A stretch of 64,000 bases of DNA from QHXQ01 sp036389375 (GCA_036389375.1 DASVQA010000076.1:11709-75708); one strand, 5' to 3'. Shown: positions 1 to 10,073, counted from the first letter of the stretch. Numbers and translations are program-made. The notes: generated by a model not told the origin, from the letters alone.

Positions 1-2
1 AC

Positions 3-236
3 GCCGTGCTGCCGCCGCGCACATGGGCCCGCCGGCTCGCCCTCACCGCGACGGCGCTGCCGGTCGCCACCGTCGGCCTCTCGCGCGTCTATCTCGGCGC
101 ACACTGGCCCAGCGACACGCTCGGTGCATACCTGCTGAGCGGGCTGTGGCTCGCGTGCGCCGTCCACCTCTATCGCAGGTGGAAAGAGCGTTCGACGCTG
201 CATCCGGAGGACAAGCCGGGCGTTAGTGTTCGATGA
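3..236 (+). CDS. PAP2-superfamily phosphatase, C-terminal fragment
   Basis: This is the 3' end of a gene that begins before the window; 77 residues are visible in frame from base 3. The visible part carries the last conserved block of PAP2 acid phosphatases, SRVYLGAHWPSDTLGAY, in which the His of GAHWPSD is the catalytic residue, followed by a hydrophobic segment. Family members are membrane phosphatases acting on lipid phosphates such as undecaprenyl pyrophosphate or phosphatidic acid. Its last 14 bases overlap the end of the convergent L,D-transpeptidase gene. The substrate cannot be judged from the fragment. Confidence 0.8.
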   Translation, partial: AVLPPRTWARRLALTATALPVATVGLSRVYLGAHWPSDTLGAYLLSGLWLACAVHLYRRWKERSTLHPEDKPGVSVR

Positions 237-873
237 TGACGGTTGTGCCGTTGGGAATGTTGTCGAAGAGTTCTTTGATGTCGGCGTTGGCCAGCGCAAT
301 GCAGCCCCACGTCCAGTCTGAGTCTGTGCCGCCGCCGTGCAGCATCACCTCGCCGCCGAGCGCGGTGTCCCAAGGCGGCTGTCGTTTGCGCCGGATGGCG
401 CGCACGATGCGGTCGTGCTGCGCCTGCGTGATGAGGCCCGCGCGCAAGCCGCGCGCGGCATCTTCAGCATTCGGGTAGCTCAAGCCGAGCGAGAGATAAA
501 ACTGACTCTGCGCGTTTTTAGCGCAGACGTAGAACTCGCCTTCGGGCGTGCGCCGGTCGCCCTGTCGCTCCTTGTCGTCCGACGGACTCAGACCGAGCGC
601 GACGCGGTAAGTTTTAACGAGCCGACCGGCGGAATAGAGTGCGAGTTCGCGCCGACTTTTATTGATGATGATGCGCGGCGCGACGAGCGGCAGCTTGAGC
701 GGCGCGGGCGTGGGCGTGGACAGGGGCGCGGGCGCGCTGTTTGTGGGCGCTGCGACATGCGGGGCGAGCGCCGTCATGCCGACCTCGGCGCGCTGGCACG
801 CGCCGACAAGCACGACGCAGATGGTCGCGCAGGCGGCGAGTAGGCTTAGCCGTGCAGGCACACGAGATGGCAT
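223..873 (-). CDS. L,D-transpeptidase (YkuD family), probable lipoprotein
   Basis: The 216-residue product begins with a hydrophobic signal segment ending in VGAC around residue 26, a plausible lipobox. A Pro/Ala-rich linker follows (about residues 40-65), then a YkuD domain. The catalytic signature is visible as HGGG (His179) and WTWGCIAL (Cys191). YkuD enzymes form 3-3 peptidoglycan crosslinks or attach proteins to peptidoglycan in the periplasm. Family knowledge supports the fold and reaction; the exact role in this cell is inferred. The gene converges on the PAP2 gene with a 14-bp overlap, so the two share no transcript. Confidence 0.85.
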   Translation of the reverse strand: MPSRVPARLSLLAACATICVVLVGACQRAEVGMTALAPHVAAPTNSAPAPLSTPTPAPLKLPLVAPRIIINKSRRELALYSAGRLVKTYRVALGLSPSDDKERQGDRRTPEGEFYVCAKNAQSQFYLSLGLSYPNAEDAARGLRAGLITQAQHDRIVRAIRRKRQPPWDTALGGEVMLHGGGTDSDWTWGCIALANADIKELFDNIPNGTTVIIEH

Positions 874-990
874 GGGAGCAGTTAGACAAACGCGCGCGCG
901 AATTTGTTCCCAAACGCTTGCCGGGCGCGCATCAGCTTTGCGCGCGCCGTTGCGACTTAGACCGCTTGCCCGGTGACTTGGGCTGTTTGT

Positions 991-2637
991 TTACGGCAGG
1001 AGTCGCCAGTTGTGCGTCGGCTCAGGCGGGATGCGTTTGTGCTGCTCGACCCAGTCGATGATCAACTCGCGTATCTCCTCGCTTGAGCGGAACAGTTCGG
1101 GCGCGCCCCGGTACATCGTGTAACCGCCGCCGCCGTTGACGCGATAGTTGTTCGTGGCGAGTTTGAGCTTCTGTGTTGCGCTCAAGGGCTGACCGCGCCA
1201 GCGCAAGTTCTGGATGCGTTGCCCGATGGGTTTGGTGATGTCCAGATCGTAAGTGACGCCTTCGGCAATGTCGAAGTTGTAGCCGGGAATCTTTTCGTCC
1301 ACGAGCGCGGCGGCGGACTGGCCCGGCGCGTAGGTTTTGAAATATCGCGCCGAGTGCTCCAACGCATCCTTCAATTGCTGCCCCGTCACTTCGATGACGA
1401 CCAGCGTGTTCTCGTACTCGTAGAGCGCCGCGATGTCGCGCACCGTGACGGGGCCGCGCGCGACGTGCGCCGCCGGATTGAAACTCGCCGCCATCGAAAC
1501 GTCCGCGCGGCCGGCGTCCAGTTGCACGCGGTGGATGAGATCGAGCAGGGCGTTATCGCCGAGGCGCGCATCCTGCGCGGAGAGTTCAACGGCCGATTCG
1601 CCGATCACATGGTTGAGCCATGCTTGCGTCTCGCGGTCGTAAGGTTCTGCGAGTTTCATGGTGGCTGCATCCGGCGCGGACGCTTCGACGCTCAGCGTGC
1701 GCGCCTGTTTGGCGACGACCTGCCAGCGCCCGGCCTGCGCGCTCCTGGCAAAATAAACGTCCACGCGCGCCACATGCGACGCCCACCTATTCGCCTGCGT
1801 CAGCAGCACACCATTGATCAGCAAGTCGGGGACTTCGCGGTGCGTGTGCCCCATCAGGATCACGTCCACGCCTTTGACCTGTTCGGCGATGGCGATGGCT
1901 TCGTTCTCGTGGGCCACCTGACCGGGCGTCACCTCGCCCGTGCGCAGGTCAGCGGCTAACCCCATGTGCATCGCAATGACGACGAGATCGACGCGCTCCT
2001 TGTTGCGCAGCACGCCGACCCACTTCTGCGCTTCGGCGACTGGCGCGCGAAATTCCAGCCCCGCGTAGTTCTCCTTGTTCTCCCAACTCGGAATGCCCGG
2101 CGTCGTCAGCCCAAGTATGCCGACGCGCACGCCGCCCACTTCTTTCACGAGATATGGCTGATAGTAAGTCTCCTGCGTGCCGGTGCGGTAGGTGTTGGCG
2201 GAGAGCCACGGAAACTGCGCTTCGCGGCGTGCTTTGGCGAGCACGGCGAGACCGAAGTTGTATTCGTGATTGCCGACCGCGAGCGCGTCGTAGCCGAGCG
2301 CGTTCATGGCGAGCATCATCGGATCGGGCGGCGCGTTGTTCAGCTTGTTGTGAAAGTATTCGAGCGGCGTGCCCTGAATCGTGTCGCCTGAATCAAGGAG
2401 CAGCGCCGCCGGGTTCTCCTTGCGAATTTGCTTGATGATGGTCGCGGCTTTCGCCAAGCCGCGCGCGTCCGGTTTGTTCGTGTAGTAGTCGAGCGGGTAG
2501 ATGTTGCCGTGCAGGTCGGTCGTCGAGATGATGGTCACCCACGCGCGCTGCGGCGCAAGGTTGGCGCTTGAGGGCCAGCACAGCACGAAGACCGCCAACA
2601 AGCCAGCCAGCCAGATACTCGTTCGATTAACTTTCAT
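991..2637 (-). CDS. 5'-nucleotidase / 2',3'-cyclic phosphodiesterase-type metallophosphatase
   Basis: This 548-residue exported protein has an N-terminal hydrophobic signal segment (about residues 8-24). The metallophosphatase core shows TTDLHGN (Asp41, His43), DSGDTIQG, GNHEYNFG (Asn123-His124) and GHTH (His263, His265), which together form the dimetal site. The C-terminal half matches the 5'-nucleotidase substrate-binding domain, with NYRVNGGGGYTMY as its recognisable block. Enzymes of this type hydrolyse extracytoplasmic nucleotides or cyclic nucleotides to release phosphate and nucleosides. The gene stands alone on the minus strand, followed after about 115 bp by the L,D-transpeptidase gene. 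Substrate preference is not readable. Confidence 0.9.
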   Translation of the reverse strand: MKVNRTSIWLAGLLAVFVLCWPSSANLAPQRAWVTIISTTDLHGNIYPLDYYTNKPDARGLAKAATIIKQIRKENPAALLLDSGDTIQGTPLEYFHNKLNNAPPDPMMLAMNALGYDALAVGNHEYNFGLAVLAKARREAQFPWLSANTYRTGTQETYYQPYLVKEVGGVRVGILGLTTPGIPSWENKENYAGLEFRAPVAEAQKWVGVLRNKERVDLVVIAMHMGLAADLRTGEVTPGQVAHENEAIAIAEQVKGVDVILMGHTHREVPDLLINGVLLTQANRWASHVARVDVYFARSAQAGRWQVVAKQARTLSVEASAPDAATMKLAEPYDRETQAWLNHVIGESAVELSAQDARLGDNALLDLIHRVQLDAGRADVSMAASFNPAAHVARGPVTVRDIAALYEYENTLVVIEVTGQQLKDALEHSARYFKTYAPGQSAAALVDEKIPGYNFDIAEGVTYDLDITKPIGQRIQNLRWRGQPLSATQKLKLATNNYRVNGGGGYTMYRGAPELFRSSEEIRELIIDWVEQHKRIPPEPTHNWRLLP

Positions 2638-2706
2638 CCTGCATCAATCTCTGCGCCCTGATTTGCATCTTTGCGTGAGAATTTTCTAAAGACTAAGAGG
2701 GCGGTC

Positions 2707-4368
2707 TTACTGTGCGACATAGACCTCGACGGCGCTTAGACCGTTCACGTAGCCTTCGTAAATTTTGGGAAATTGCTGACGCACCTGCGCCATCTTGTCG
2801 CGGTTCTCAAAGTAGGTGCGCCCGCGTTGGAGGATGAAATAGACGGGGCGCGGCTGCGCGTTCACGTCAAACTGCGGGTCGGAGAGCGCGCGCGATTGCA
2901 GATCGGTGCGCCCGTACTGTTGCAGGTAATAGCGCACGACGCCGGGCGTCTCGTGCGCGATGGTTGCACCGGGGGGGGCGTGTTCGCAGATGAGTTTGAT
3001 CGCTTCGCGCAGGCCGTCGTCGTAGAACTCGTCGTGCGGGAAGTAGTAGCCCGCGCGCCCTGCGCCGAGCGCGTTCGTGTAGAGCGCGTAGTGCGGCCCC
3101 GCCTTGTATGCGAGCCAAGCCGGCACGGCCAGAAAGACGAGCAGCACGAGCGCGCGCAGCACACGCGCGGGCGTCTGCCGACGATCATCCGGCCAGAGCG
3201 TCGCGCCCCAGCGCAGCAGCGCCGCGATGCCGACCGCCGCGATCATGTAGACGAGCGGCAGCAGCGAGAGCACGTAGCGCAACCATTTCGCGCCGACCAG
3301 CGAATAGGGCACGATCCAGAGCGCGAACATGAGCAGCACAAACGCGGGGCCGGGTTTGCGCCACGCGCGCACGCAGACGGCGAAACCCAGCACGAAGGCG
3401 ACGAGCAGCGGGAGCGGCGTCTTGATCGCCAGATAGAGCGCGTAGAAGTAGGCGGGCGTGCCGAAGGGCGTCTGCGACAGCACGTTCTGATAGAGCGTGT
3501 TGCCCATCAGGTAGCCGTGATGCGTCAGCAGTTTCTCGCCCGAATAGGCGTCCAGATATTGCCACGTGCGCGGCCAGAACAGCGCGAAGTTGGCGAGCAC
3601 GAAAGGGATGGGCAGGACGAGGTAGAAGAAGCCGGGCGTGCGCCCCGCCGGCTCGCCCGGCTCACGCTGACGCTGCTGAACGAGATGGTGATAGAGCATG
3701 TTCAGCCCGAAGTAGTGCGGGAAATACTTCGACGCCAGCATCAGCCCGAACGAGATGGCGCTCCAAATGTAGAAGCGTTTCTTGCGCTGCTCGGCAAAAC
3801 CGCTCGTCTGTTTAGCGCGCAGGTAGAAGTAGAAGGCAAAGAGCATGAAGAAGACTAAGAGCGTGTCCTCTTTGCCGATGCGGTTGTAGGTGATGGCGTT
3901 GACGCCGAAGGCCCAGAGCGTGGCGGCGATAAGCCCCGTCCGCCGGTCGAAGAGTGCGGCGGTCAATAGAAAGAGCGGGCAGACTGTGAGCGCGCCAAAG
4001 AGCACGTTCGGCAGCCGCAGCCCGGCCTCTTCGCTGATTCGCTGCGCGGGCGCGGCGTGCGCGTTCCAACGCGCCGTCGCACCGAGCGAGAGGAAGATGA
4101 GCGCCTTCATCAACATCGGATGTTCGGCGTTCTGCGTCACATCGCCCCGCCCGTAGGCGCGCACGGCGTCGAGTTTGTTGATCTCGTCCTCGGCAAACCC
4201 GGCGCTGCCAAGTTCGCGCAGGCGCAGGCCCGCGCCGCACAGGCACAGCAAGACGAGCACGAGCGCCAAGCGCCGGTCGAGCAGCCGCCCGCGCCGCTCC
4301 GGCGCACGCGCCGCCGCGACCGCCGGCAACTCTAACTCTTCAGTTGTCAGTTCGACGGATTGCACCAT
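2707..4368 (-). CDS. glycosyltransferase family 39-type membrane protein
   Basis: The 553-residue polytopic membrane protein is rich in hydrophobic helices from about residue 25 onward. The first extracytoplasmic loop carries the acidic pair FAEDEINK near residue 60 and a later AEHPMLMK, the arrangement typical of GT-C/PMT enzymes that use polyprenyl-phosphate sugars. It probably transfers a sugar to protein or lipid at the outer face of the membrane. I chose the ATG at 4368 because the longer frame starts at TTG without a convincing ribosome site. The flippase-like gene upstream on the same strand fits a lipid-linked glycosylation task. The acceptor is unknown. Confidence 0.8.
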   Translation of the reverse strand: MVQSVELTTEELELPAVAAARAPERRGRLLDRRLALVLVLLCLCGAGLRLRELGSAGFAEDEINKLDAVRAYGRGDVTQNAEHPMLMKALIFLSLGATARWNAHAAPAQRISEEAGLRLPNVLFGALTVCPLFLLTAALFDRRTGLIAATLWAFGVNAITYNRIGKEDTLLVFFMLFAFYFYLRAKQTSGFAEQRKKRFYIWSAISFGLMLASKYFPHYFGLNMLYHHLVQQRQREPGEPAGRTPGFFYLVLPIPFVLANFALFWPRTWQYLDAYSGEKLLTHHGYLMGNTLYQNVLSQTPFGTPAYFYALYLAIKTPLPLLVAFVLGFAVCVRAWRKPGPAFVLLMFALWIVPYSLVGAKWLRYVLSLLPLVYMIAAVGIAALLRWGATLWPDDRRQTPARVLRALVLLVFLAVPAWLAYKAGPHYALYTNALGAGRAGYYFPHDEFYDDGLREAIKLICEHAPPGATIAHETPGVVRYYLQQYGRTDLQSRALSDPQFDVNAQPRPVYFILQRGRTYFENRDKMAQVRQQFPKIYEGYVNGLSAVEVYVAQ

Positions 4369-4438
4369 GATTAAGGCATGACGAAGGCGGCGGCTCCCTG
4401 CGGCGGGCCGCAATGAAACCCGGCGCTTGCTTTAGCCT

Positions 4439-5515
4439 TCATCGCTCCGCGTTCATCGTTTTCATTTGGGCGGCGAGGCTTGCCTGCGCTTCGACGGCGA
4501 CGGCGCGTGGATTGAGACCCTGCCGGACAAGGAGCGCAATACCGATGATCGTCCAGACGACGACGCGCGCCTTGCGCACGATGGCGAGCGCCACACCACT
4601 CGTCGTGCCGAGTTGCAGGGCGGCGGTGAACTGCCCCGTGCCCGCCTCGTCCACGCCCACACGCATCGGCACGAACTTGAAGATCACGTTGATCACGCGG
4701 TTGACCGATTCCAACACAAAGGCCGCCAACCACGTCGGCCGCACGGGGCTGATGAAGTAGAGCGTCACATAAATTTCGACGATGCCCGCAAGATGAAAGC
4801 CGGCTTCCAGGAGCAGGATCGGCAGAAAGCGCGCCCGGTTGCGCGCATAGAAACCGTAGACGCGTTCCTCGACGGCGGCGATCCGCACGCGCCGCGTCTC
4901 CAACCAGCCGCGAAAGATGCGCCGCGCATACAAAAATTCCAGCGCCCGACTGACGAATCGCCACTGTCTTTGCACGACCACGTAGCCCAGCAGCACGAAG
5001 ACGACGACGCCCGCGATTGTGCCCAGACAGACGATGCGTAGCTTCTGCGGCAGCGGGAAACTCAGGAGCAGCGAGACGAGGCCGGCGAGAATAAAGAGCG
5101 CGACCGAGAGACTGTAGAACAGGTTCTCGACCGCGATGGCGGCGACCGCCGTGCCGAGCGGGACGCGGTCGCGCACGAGCGCCGCCTTAGTCGGTTCGCT
5201 GACGACGATGCCGAGCGGCATCACGTTGCCGAGCGCATCGCCCGCGAGGTATGCGCGCAGCGCGTCGCGCAGCCGCAAAATGTGCGGCGCTTCAAAGCAG
5301 CGCGTCCAGGCGAGCGAGCGCACGAGCGGGCGCACGCCGGAGACGAGCAGCACGAGCAGGAAGCCCGCGCCCAGATCGAGCATGCTGCGCCAGATGTCGC
5401 GCGGGCCTGCGCGCCAGACGTAGTAGGCAAAGAGCAGCAGCCCCAGCGCGGCGAAGAGGACGCCGGCCGGCGTAAAGCGTCTGGTCGTACTCTCTTCTGT
5501 AATCTGGTCGCTCAT
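4439..5515 (-). CDS. lysylphosphatidylglycerol-synthase-type flippase (UPF0104 family)
   Basis: This 358-residue integral membrane protein has about eight hydrophobic segments and matches the transmembrane part of lysylphosphatidylglycerol synthases (MprF N-terminal domain, UPF0104). The conserved block runs through VMPLGIVVSEPTKAAL and, near the C-terminus, RVGVDEAGTGQFTAAL. There is no aminoacyl-transfer domain, so it is a stand-alone flippase-like protein. Family members are often linked to glycosyltransferases and are thought to move lipids or lipid-linked sugars. It lies 70 bp upstream of the GT39 gene on the same strand and the two are likely cotranscribed. Confidence 0.8.
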   Translation of the reverse strand: MSDQITEESTTRRFTPAGVLFAALGLLLFAYYVWRAGPRDIWRSMLDLGAGFLLVLLVSGVRPLVRSLAWTRCFEAPHILRLRDALRAYLAGDALGNVMPLGIVVSEPTKAALVRDRVPLGTAVAAIAVENLFYSLSVALFILAGLVSLLLSFPLPQKLRIVCLGTIAGVVVFVLLGYVVVQRQWRFVSRALEFLYARRIFRGWLETRRVRIAAVEERVYGFYARNRARFLPILLLEAGFHLAGIVEIYVTLYFISPVRPTWLAAFVLESVNRVINVIFKFVPMRVGVDEAGTGQFTAALQLGTTSGVALAIVRKARVVVWTIIGIALLVRQGLNPRAVAVEAQASLAAQMKTMNAER

Positions 5516-5935
5516 TCGTTGCGCGCGCCGAGGCAGGGCGGAGTCCTTATTCTGTGTGCGTTCGTGATCAGCGAGTAAAGTGCAAGATACGTGATTGCGC
5601 CGCGAGTCTCAACCGCGCGGGCGGCGGGCGCGCACGTCTGGCGGCCCGGCCCGGCCAGCCATAGCAGTGCAAGCGGCGCGCCATTTCGTGCGCCGCCGCG
5701 CGCCTTGCGCCCGCGCCGCTTTTTCAACCTGTGCCGCCATATGTATGCGCCGGATGACGAAGAAATGCGGCGCGGCGGCGGTCGCCGCGCGCCACCTGCT
5801 TTGACATGCAGATGGCGCGCGGCGCGTGGTCGCGCAACTGCGTCGTCGCGGGTTGACCGGAGACGCGTTGATCAGCGATGCTACGTGCTTACAGCCAACA
5901 GTCAAAGACAGCTTCTAATAGAGGGCGTTATAGCT
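5516..5935. other. 420-bp divergent intergenic region
   Basis: This stretch separates the minus-strand flippase gene from acyl-CoA dehydrogenase. A frame open upstream of 5936 reads through much of it but lacks protein-like character (Arg/Ala-rich). A hairpin lies around 5797-5825 (arms GCGCCACCTGC and GCAGATGGCGC, one mismatch). Divergent promoters are expected here, but I see no convincing -35/-10 pair. Confidence 0.5.
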
Positions 5936-7111
5936 ATGAGTAAAGCAGCCACAGAGGTTCTGACCGGGACGCCGTTGACCATCTACTCGGAAGACGAACA
6001 GATGTTTCGCGCCAGCGTGCGCGAGTTTGCCGAGGGCGAGATTCGCCCGCGCGTCGAGCAGATGGACGAAGCCGGCAAGATGGACGCCAATATCATCAGG
6101 CAACTGTTCGAGCTTGGGCTGATGGGCGTCGAGACGCCCGAAGAGTACGGCGGCGCGGGCGCGTCCTTTTTCACCGCGATCATCGGCGTCGAAGAACTGT
6201 CGCGCGTCGATCCGTCGGTCGGCGTGCTGATGGATGTGCAGAACACGCTGGTCAACAACGCCCTGATCCGCTGGGGCAACCCCGAACAGAAAAAGAGATA
6301 CCTGACGCAACTCGCCACCGACAAGGTCGGGGCTTACGCGCTCTCGGAAGCCGGCTCCGGCTCGGACGCCTTCGCCATGCAGACGAAAGCCGTCGATCAA
6401 GGCGACCACTTCCTGCTCAACGGCCAGAAACTCTGGATCACGAATGGCAACGAGGCCGAGATTTTCGTCGTTTTCGCCAACGCGAACCCCGAAGAGGGCT
6501 ATCGCGGCATCACCGCCTTCATCGTCGAGAAAGGCTTCCCCGGCTTCGCCGTCGGCAAGAAGGAGAACAAACTCGGCATCCGCGCCTCTTCGACCACCGA
6601 GATCATCTTCGACAACTGCCGCGTGCCGAAAGAGAACTTGCTCGGCGAGTTTGGCAAGGGCTACAAAGTCTCCATCGAGACCTTGAATGAAGGGCGCATC
6701 GGCATCGGCGCACAGATGATTGGCCTTGCGCGCGGCGCACTCGAAGCGGCGCTCAGCTACACGAACGAACGGCAACAGTTCGGCAAGTCCATCAATCAAT
6801 TTCAGGGCGTGCAATTTCAACTGGCCGAGATGGCCACCGATCTCGAAGCCGCGCGCCTGATGGTCTACAACGCGGCGCGGCTGAAGGACGCGGGGCTGCC
6901 CTTCGTCAAAGAAGCGGCCATGGCCAAACTCACCTCTTCGCGCGTGGCCGAGCGCATCGCCTCGAAAGCGATTGAACTCTACGGCGGCTACGGCTACGTC
7001 AAAGATTACCCGGTCGAAAAATACTGGCGCGACTCGAAGATCGGCGCGATCTACGAGGGCACGTCCAACATGCAGTTGCAGACGATTGCCAAACTGATCA
7101 TCGGTAAGTAG
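5936..7111 (+). CDS. acyl-CoA dehydrogenase
   Basis: The 391-residue product has the usual acyl-CoA dehydrogenase length and order: an N-terminal helical domain, a central FAD-binding beta domain ([12 protein letters not shown] near residue 140, and LWITNGNEA) and a C-terminal helical domain. The catalytic base is probably the Glu of [10 protein letters not shown] near residue 372, the position used by short/medium-chain enzymes. It catalyses the first alpha,beta-dehydrogenation of acyl-CoA and passes electrons to ETF. The ATG at 5936 is preferred over the open extension back to 5591, because only downstream of it does the sequence look like this family. Chain-length preference is uncertain. 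Confidence 0.93.
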   Translation: MSKAATEVLTGTPLTIYSEDEQMFRASVREFAEGEIRPRVEQMDEAGKMDANIIRQLFELGLMGVETPEEYGGAGASFFTAIIGVEELSRVDPSVGVLMDVQNTLVNNALIRWGNPEQKKRYLTQLATDKVGAYALSEAGSGSDAFAMQTKAVDQGDHFLLNGQKLWITNGNEAEIFVVFANANPEEGYRGITAFIVEKGFPGFAVGKKENKLGIRASSTTEIIFDNCRVPKENLLGEFGKGYKVSIETLNEGRIGIGAQMIGLARGALEAALSYTNERQQFGKSINQFQGVQFQLAEMATDLEAARLMVYNAARLKDAGLPFVKEAAMAKLTSSRVAERIASKAIELYGGYGYVKDYPVEKYWRDSKIGAIYEGTSNMQLQTIAKLIIGK

Positions 7112-7135
7112 GCGCACTCCGCAGGCGAACTGATT

Positions 7136-7456
7136 ATGACCGCATCACGCATAGAAGTCTTCGAGCAGATGCTCGCCAGCGACCCCGACAATACGATGGT
7201 CATGTTCGGGCTGGCGAAAGAGTACGAGAAACTTGAGCGGCACGCCGACGTGGTCGCCCTGCTCAACGACTACCTGAAGCGCGCCAACGACGAGGGCAAC
7301 GCCTACGGCATGCTCGCGCGCGCCTATGAACGCTTAGGCAACCGCACGGCCGCCAAGGCCACCTATCAGCGCGGCATCGAAGTGGCGACCGCGCACGGCC
7401 ATCCCTCGATGGCGGAAGACTATCGCATGACGATTGAGAGCGATTACGCAGACTGA
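7136..7456 (+). CDS. small tetratricopeptide-repeat protein
   Basis: This 106-residue cytosolic protein is made almost entirely of TPR-like helices, with the repeat core NTMVMFGLAKEYEKLERHAD and a second unit around GMLARAYERLGNRTAA. It has no signal peptide. It follows the acyl-CoA dehydrogenase gene by 24 bp and precedes the HicB-like gene by 11 bp, so it probably belongs to the same transcript. TPR proteins are protein-binding adaptors; nothing here shows the partner. Confidence 0.75.
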   Translation: MTASRIEVFEQMLASDPDNTMVMFGLAKEYEKLERHADVVALLNDYLKRANDEGNAYGMLARAYERLGNRTAAKATYQRGIEVATAHGHPSMAEDYRMTIESDYAD

Positions 7457-7467
7457 GCGAGCGCGTT

Positions 7468-7674
7468 ATGGAAGAACTGATCTTCGTGGTTGAAAATGCA
7501 CTGGAGGGCGGTTATACCGCGCGGGCATTGGGCACGTCGATCTTCACCGAAGCCGACGACTTGGCCGGACTGCGCGAGCAGGTGCGTGACGCCGTGCGCT
7601 GCCACTTCGATGAAGGACAGGGGCCGAAAATTATCCGGCTGCACTTTGTTCGGGAGGAAGTGATCGCAGCATGA
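7468..7674 (+). CDS. HicB-like small protein (putative antitoxin)
   Basis: The 68-residue product has the beta-rich fold pattern of short HicB-like proteins, with GGYTARALGTSIFTEADDL at its centre. Its stop overlaps the start of the HicA-like gene by 4 bp (ATGA). This is the tight coupling usual for toxin-antitoxin pairs, here with the antitoxin-like gene first. It lacks the C-terminal DNA-binding helices of full-length HicB, so autoregulation is doubtful. Proteins of this type lie next to 2-oxoacid dehydrogenase genes and may carry a dehydrogenase label for that reason; nothing in the sequence supports an enzyme. Confidence 0.6.
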   Translation: MEELIFVVENALEGGYTARALGTSIFTEADDLAGLREQVRDAVRCHFDEGQGPKIIRLHFVREEVIAA

Positions 7675-7913
7675 AGCTGCCCCGTGATGTGTCGGGCGAC
7701 GCGCTGGCTAAGGCGCTTAAAGCCCTCGGCTATCAGATCACGAGGCAGACGGGCAGTCACTTGCGTTTGACTACAATGGAGAATGGCGAGCACCACATCA
7801 CCATTCCGCGACATGACTCGTTGCGCATTGGCACATTCGCCGCAGTCATTGATGATGTCGCAACGCACTTTGGTTTGACGCGGGATCAATTATTGGCGCG
7901 CATTAAATTGTAA
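7671..7913 (+). CDS. HicA-family mRNA interferase-like toxin
   Basis: This 80-residue protein matches the HicA double-stranded-RNA-binding-like fold. The hallmark is TGSHLRL with the catalytic His of the GSH motif, followed by [16 protein letters not shown]. HicA proteins cleave mRNA and are neutralised by HicB; the upstream 68-residue partner overlaps it by 4 bp. The pair sits 23 bp before the E1 gene inside a metabolic gene run, which is not the usual island setting. It may have been kept as a regulatory module rather than an addictive one; that is inference. Confidence 0.75.
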   Translation: MKLPRDVSGDALAKALKALGYQITRQTGSHLRLTTMENGEHHITIPRHDSLRIGTFAAVIDDVATHFGLTRDQLLARIKL

Positions 7914-7936
7914 GACTGGAGCAGGAGTTTAGCGAC

Positions 7937-10057
7937 ATGGCGACCGAGTTGCAGACGCGAGAGTATCAGGGCTTGAGCCGCGAGCAGTTGGTGGGTATCT
8001 ACCGGACAATGTACCTGTCGCGGCGGATCGACGATAAGGAGATACAGCTTAAGGCGCAATCGAAAATCTTCTTCCAGATTAGCGGCGCGGGGCACGAGGC
8101 GGTGCTGGTCGCCGCCGGGCTGGCCCTGCGACCCGGCTATGACTGGTTCTATCCGTATTACCGCGACCGCGCGCTCTGTTTGCAGCTTGGCATGACGCCG
8201 CACGAACAGTTGCTCTCGGCCGTGGCGGCGGCCGCCGATCCGAACTCGCACGGTCGCCAGATGCCCTCCCACTGGGGGCACAAAAAACTGAACATCGTCT
8301 CGCAGTCGTCGCCGACGGGCACGCAGTGCTTGCAGGCGGTTGGTTGCGCCGAGGCGGGCTATCGCTTCCAGTTGATCGCGGAGCTAAAGGACAAGGTCGA
8401 GCAGTTTCACGCGGACGAGGTAGTTTACGTCTCGCTCGGCGACGGCACGACGAGCGAGGGCGAGTTCTGGGAGGCGCTCAACACGGCCTGTAATCTGAAG
8501 TTGCCGGTGCTGTTCCTCGTCGAAGACAACGGCTACGCGATCAGCGTGCCGGTCGAGGTGCAGACGGCGGGCGGCGACATCTCGCGTCTCGTCGCAGGCT
8601 TCCCCGACCTGCTGATTCAAAAATGTGACGGCACTGACCCGCTCGAATCCCTGACGACGCTGCAACGCGCGGTGGACTACTGTCGCGCCCGACGCGGGCC
8701 GGCGCTCGTCCATGCGAAAGTGATCCGCCCGTATTCGCACTCGCTCTCGGACGATGAAAAACTCTATCGCCCGGACGAGGAGCGCACGTCCGACGCCGAG
8801 CGCGATCCCGTCAAACGCTTCGGCGCGCGGCTGGTGGATGAAGGGATCGTGACACAGGAGGAGTTGCAGCAGATCAAGGACGAGGTGGACGCGGAGGTGA
8901 GCGCGGCGGCCGATGCGGCGCTCGCCAGCCCGCAGCCCGACCCGCAGACCGCGCTCGATTTCATCTACTCGCCCGACGTTGACCCGACCGCGCAGGCGTT
9001 CGACACGGAAGCCGTTGGCGGCGCGGAAGGCAAAGAGGGCACGATGGCCGATCTGATCAATCGCTGTCTGCACGAAGAGATGGCGCGTGAGCCGCGCATC
9101 GTCGTCTTTGGCGAGGACGTGGCCGACGTGTCGCGCGAGGAATATCTCGAACAGGTCAAAGGCAAGGGCGGCGTCTTCAAAGTGACGGCGAACCTGCAAC
9201 GCAAGTACGGCAGCGCGCGCGTCTTCAACTCGCCGCTCGCGGAAGCGAACATCGTCGGGCGGGCCATCGGCATGGCGACCAGAGGGCTGAAGCCGGTCGT
9301 CGAGATACAGTTCTTCGACTACATCTGGCCCGCCTATCACCAGATCAGAAACGAACTGGCGTTGATGCGTTGGCGCTCAGGCAATGAATGGCAGTGCCCC
9401 ATCGTGATCCGCTGCCCCGTAGGCGGTTATCTGAAGGGCGGCGCGGTCTATCACTCGCAGTCGGGCGACACACTGTTCACGCACATACCGGGCTTGCGCG
9501 TCGTCTATCCGGCGACCGCGCGCGACGCCAACGGTCTGTTGCGCACGGCGATTCGCTGCGCCGACCCCGTCCTTTTCCTCGAACACAAGCACCTCTACCG
9601 GCAGGCTTACAACAAGTCGGCCTATCCGCCGGACGGCTTCCTGATCCCCTTCGGCAAAGCCAAGACCGTGCGCGCCGGCACAGACCTCTCCATCATCACC
9701 TACGGCGCGCTCGTCCAACGCTCGCTGACCGCCGCCAAACAGGCCGCCGAGCAGCAGGGCATCAACGTGGAAGTCATAGACCTGCGCACGCTCGCGCCCT
9801 ACGACTGGCCGGCCATCGTGCAGAGCGTCAAGCAGACCAACAAGGTCATCATCGCGCACGAAGACACGCGCACACACGGCTTCGGCGCGGAGATCGCCGC
9901 CCGCATCGCGGATGAACTCTTCGAGTACCTCGACGCCCCCGTCCGCCGCGTCGCCGCCCTCGACACCTTCGTCGCCTACGCCCCGCAGGTCGAAGACCAC
10001 ATCCTCCCGCAGATCGACGACGTGGCCCGCGCCATCACGGAACTTTACGCCTACTAA
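7937..10057 (+). CDS. branched-chain 2-oxoacid dehydrogenase E1, fused alpha and beta subunits
   Basis: The 706-residue protein joins an E1-alpha half (about 1-350) to an E1-beta half (about 367-706). The alpha part shows the ThDP-binding signature [15 protein letters not shown] near residue 168 and ending in EDNGYAI. The beta part begins [13 protein letters not shown] and contains FGEDVAD and the C-terminal transketolase domain ([15 protein letters not shown]). It decarboxylates branched-chain 2-oxoacids or a related substrate and loads the acyl group on lipoyl-E2. No E2 or E3 gene is in this window. The fusion is a known variant of the family. A strong terminator follows directly. Confidence 0.9.
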   Translation: MATELQTREYQGLSREQLVGIYRTMYLSRRIDDKEIQLKAQSKIFFQISGAGHEAVLVAAGLALRPGYDWFYPYYRDRALCLQLGMTPHEQLLSAVAAAADPNSHGRQMPSHWGHKKLNIVSQSSPTGTQCLQAVGCAEAGYRFQLIAELKDKVEQFHADEVVYVSLGDGTTSEGEFWEALNTACNLKLPVLFLVEDNGYAISVPVEVQTAGGDISRLVAGFPDLLIQKCDGTDPLESLTTLQRAVDYCRARRGPALVHAKVIRPYSHSLSDDEKLYRPDEERTSDAERDPVKRFGARLVDEGIVTQEELQQIKDEVDAEVSAAADAALASPQPDPQTALDFIYSPDVDPTAQAFDTEAVGGAEGKEGTMADLINRCLHEEMAREPRIVVFGEDVADVSREEYLEQVKGKGGVFKVTANLQRKYGSARVFNSPLAEANIVGRAIGMATRGLKPVVEIQFFDYIWPAYHQIRNELALMRWRSGNEWQCPIVIRCPVGGYLKGGAVYHSQSGDTLFTHIPGLRVVYPATARDANGLLRTAIRCADPVLFLEHKHLYRQAYNKSAYPPDGFLIPFGKAKTVRAGTDLSIITYGALVQRSLTAAKQAAEQQGINVEVIDLRTLAPYDWPAIVQSVKQTNKVIIAHEDTRTHGFGAEIAARIADELFEYLDAPVRRVAALDTFVAYAPQVEDHILPQIDDVARAITELYAY

Positions 10058-10073
10058 GGGGGCAGCTAGATCA

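Noticed and set aside
2773..3858. Long open frame on the plus strand across the GT39 gene
   Set aside because: It is antisense to a convincing membrane glycosyltransferase and its product is Arg/His/Glu-rich without any domain. High GC at third positions keeps antisense frames open.
5591..5935. N-terminal extension of the acyl-CoA dehydrogenase
   Set aside because: The open frame reads Arg/Ala-rich and unlike the family; the normal family start is at 5936.
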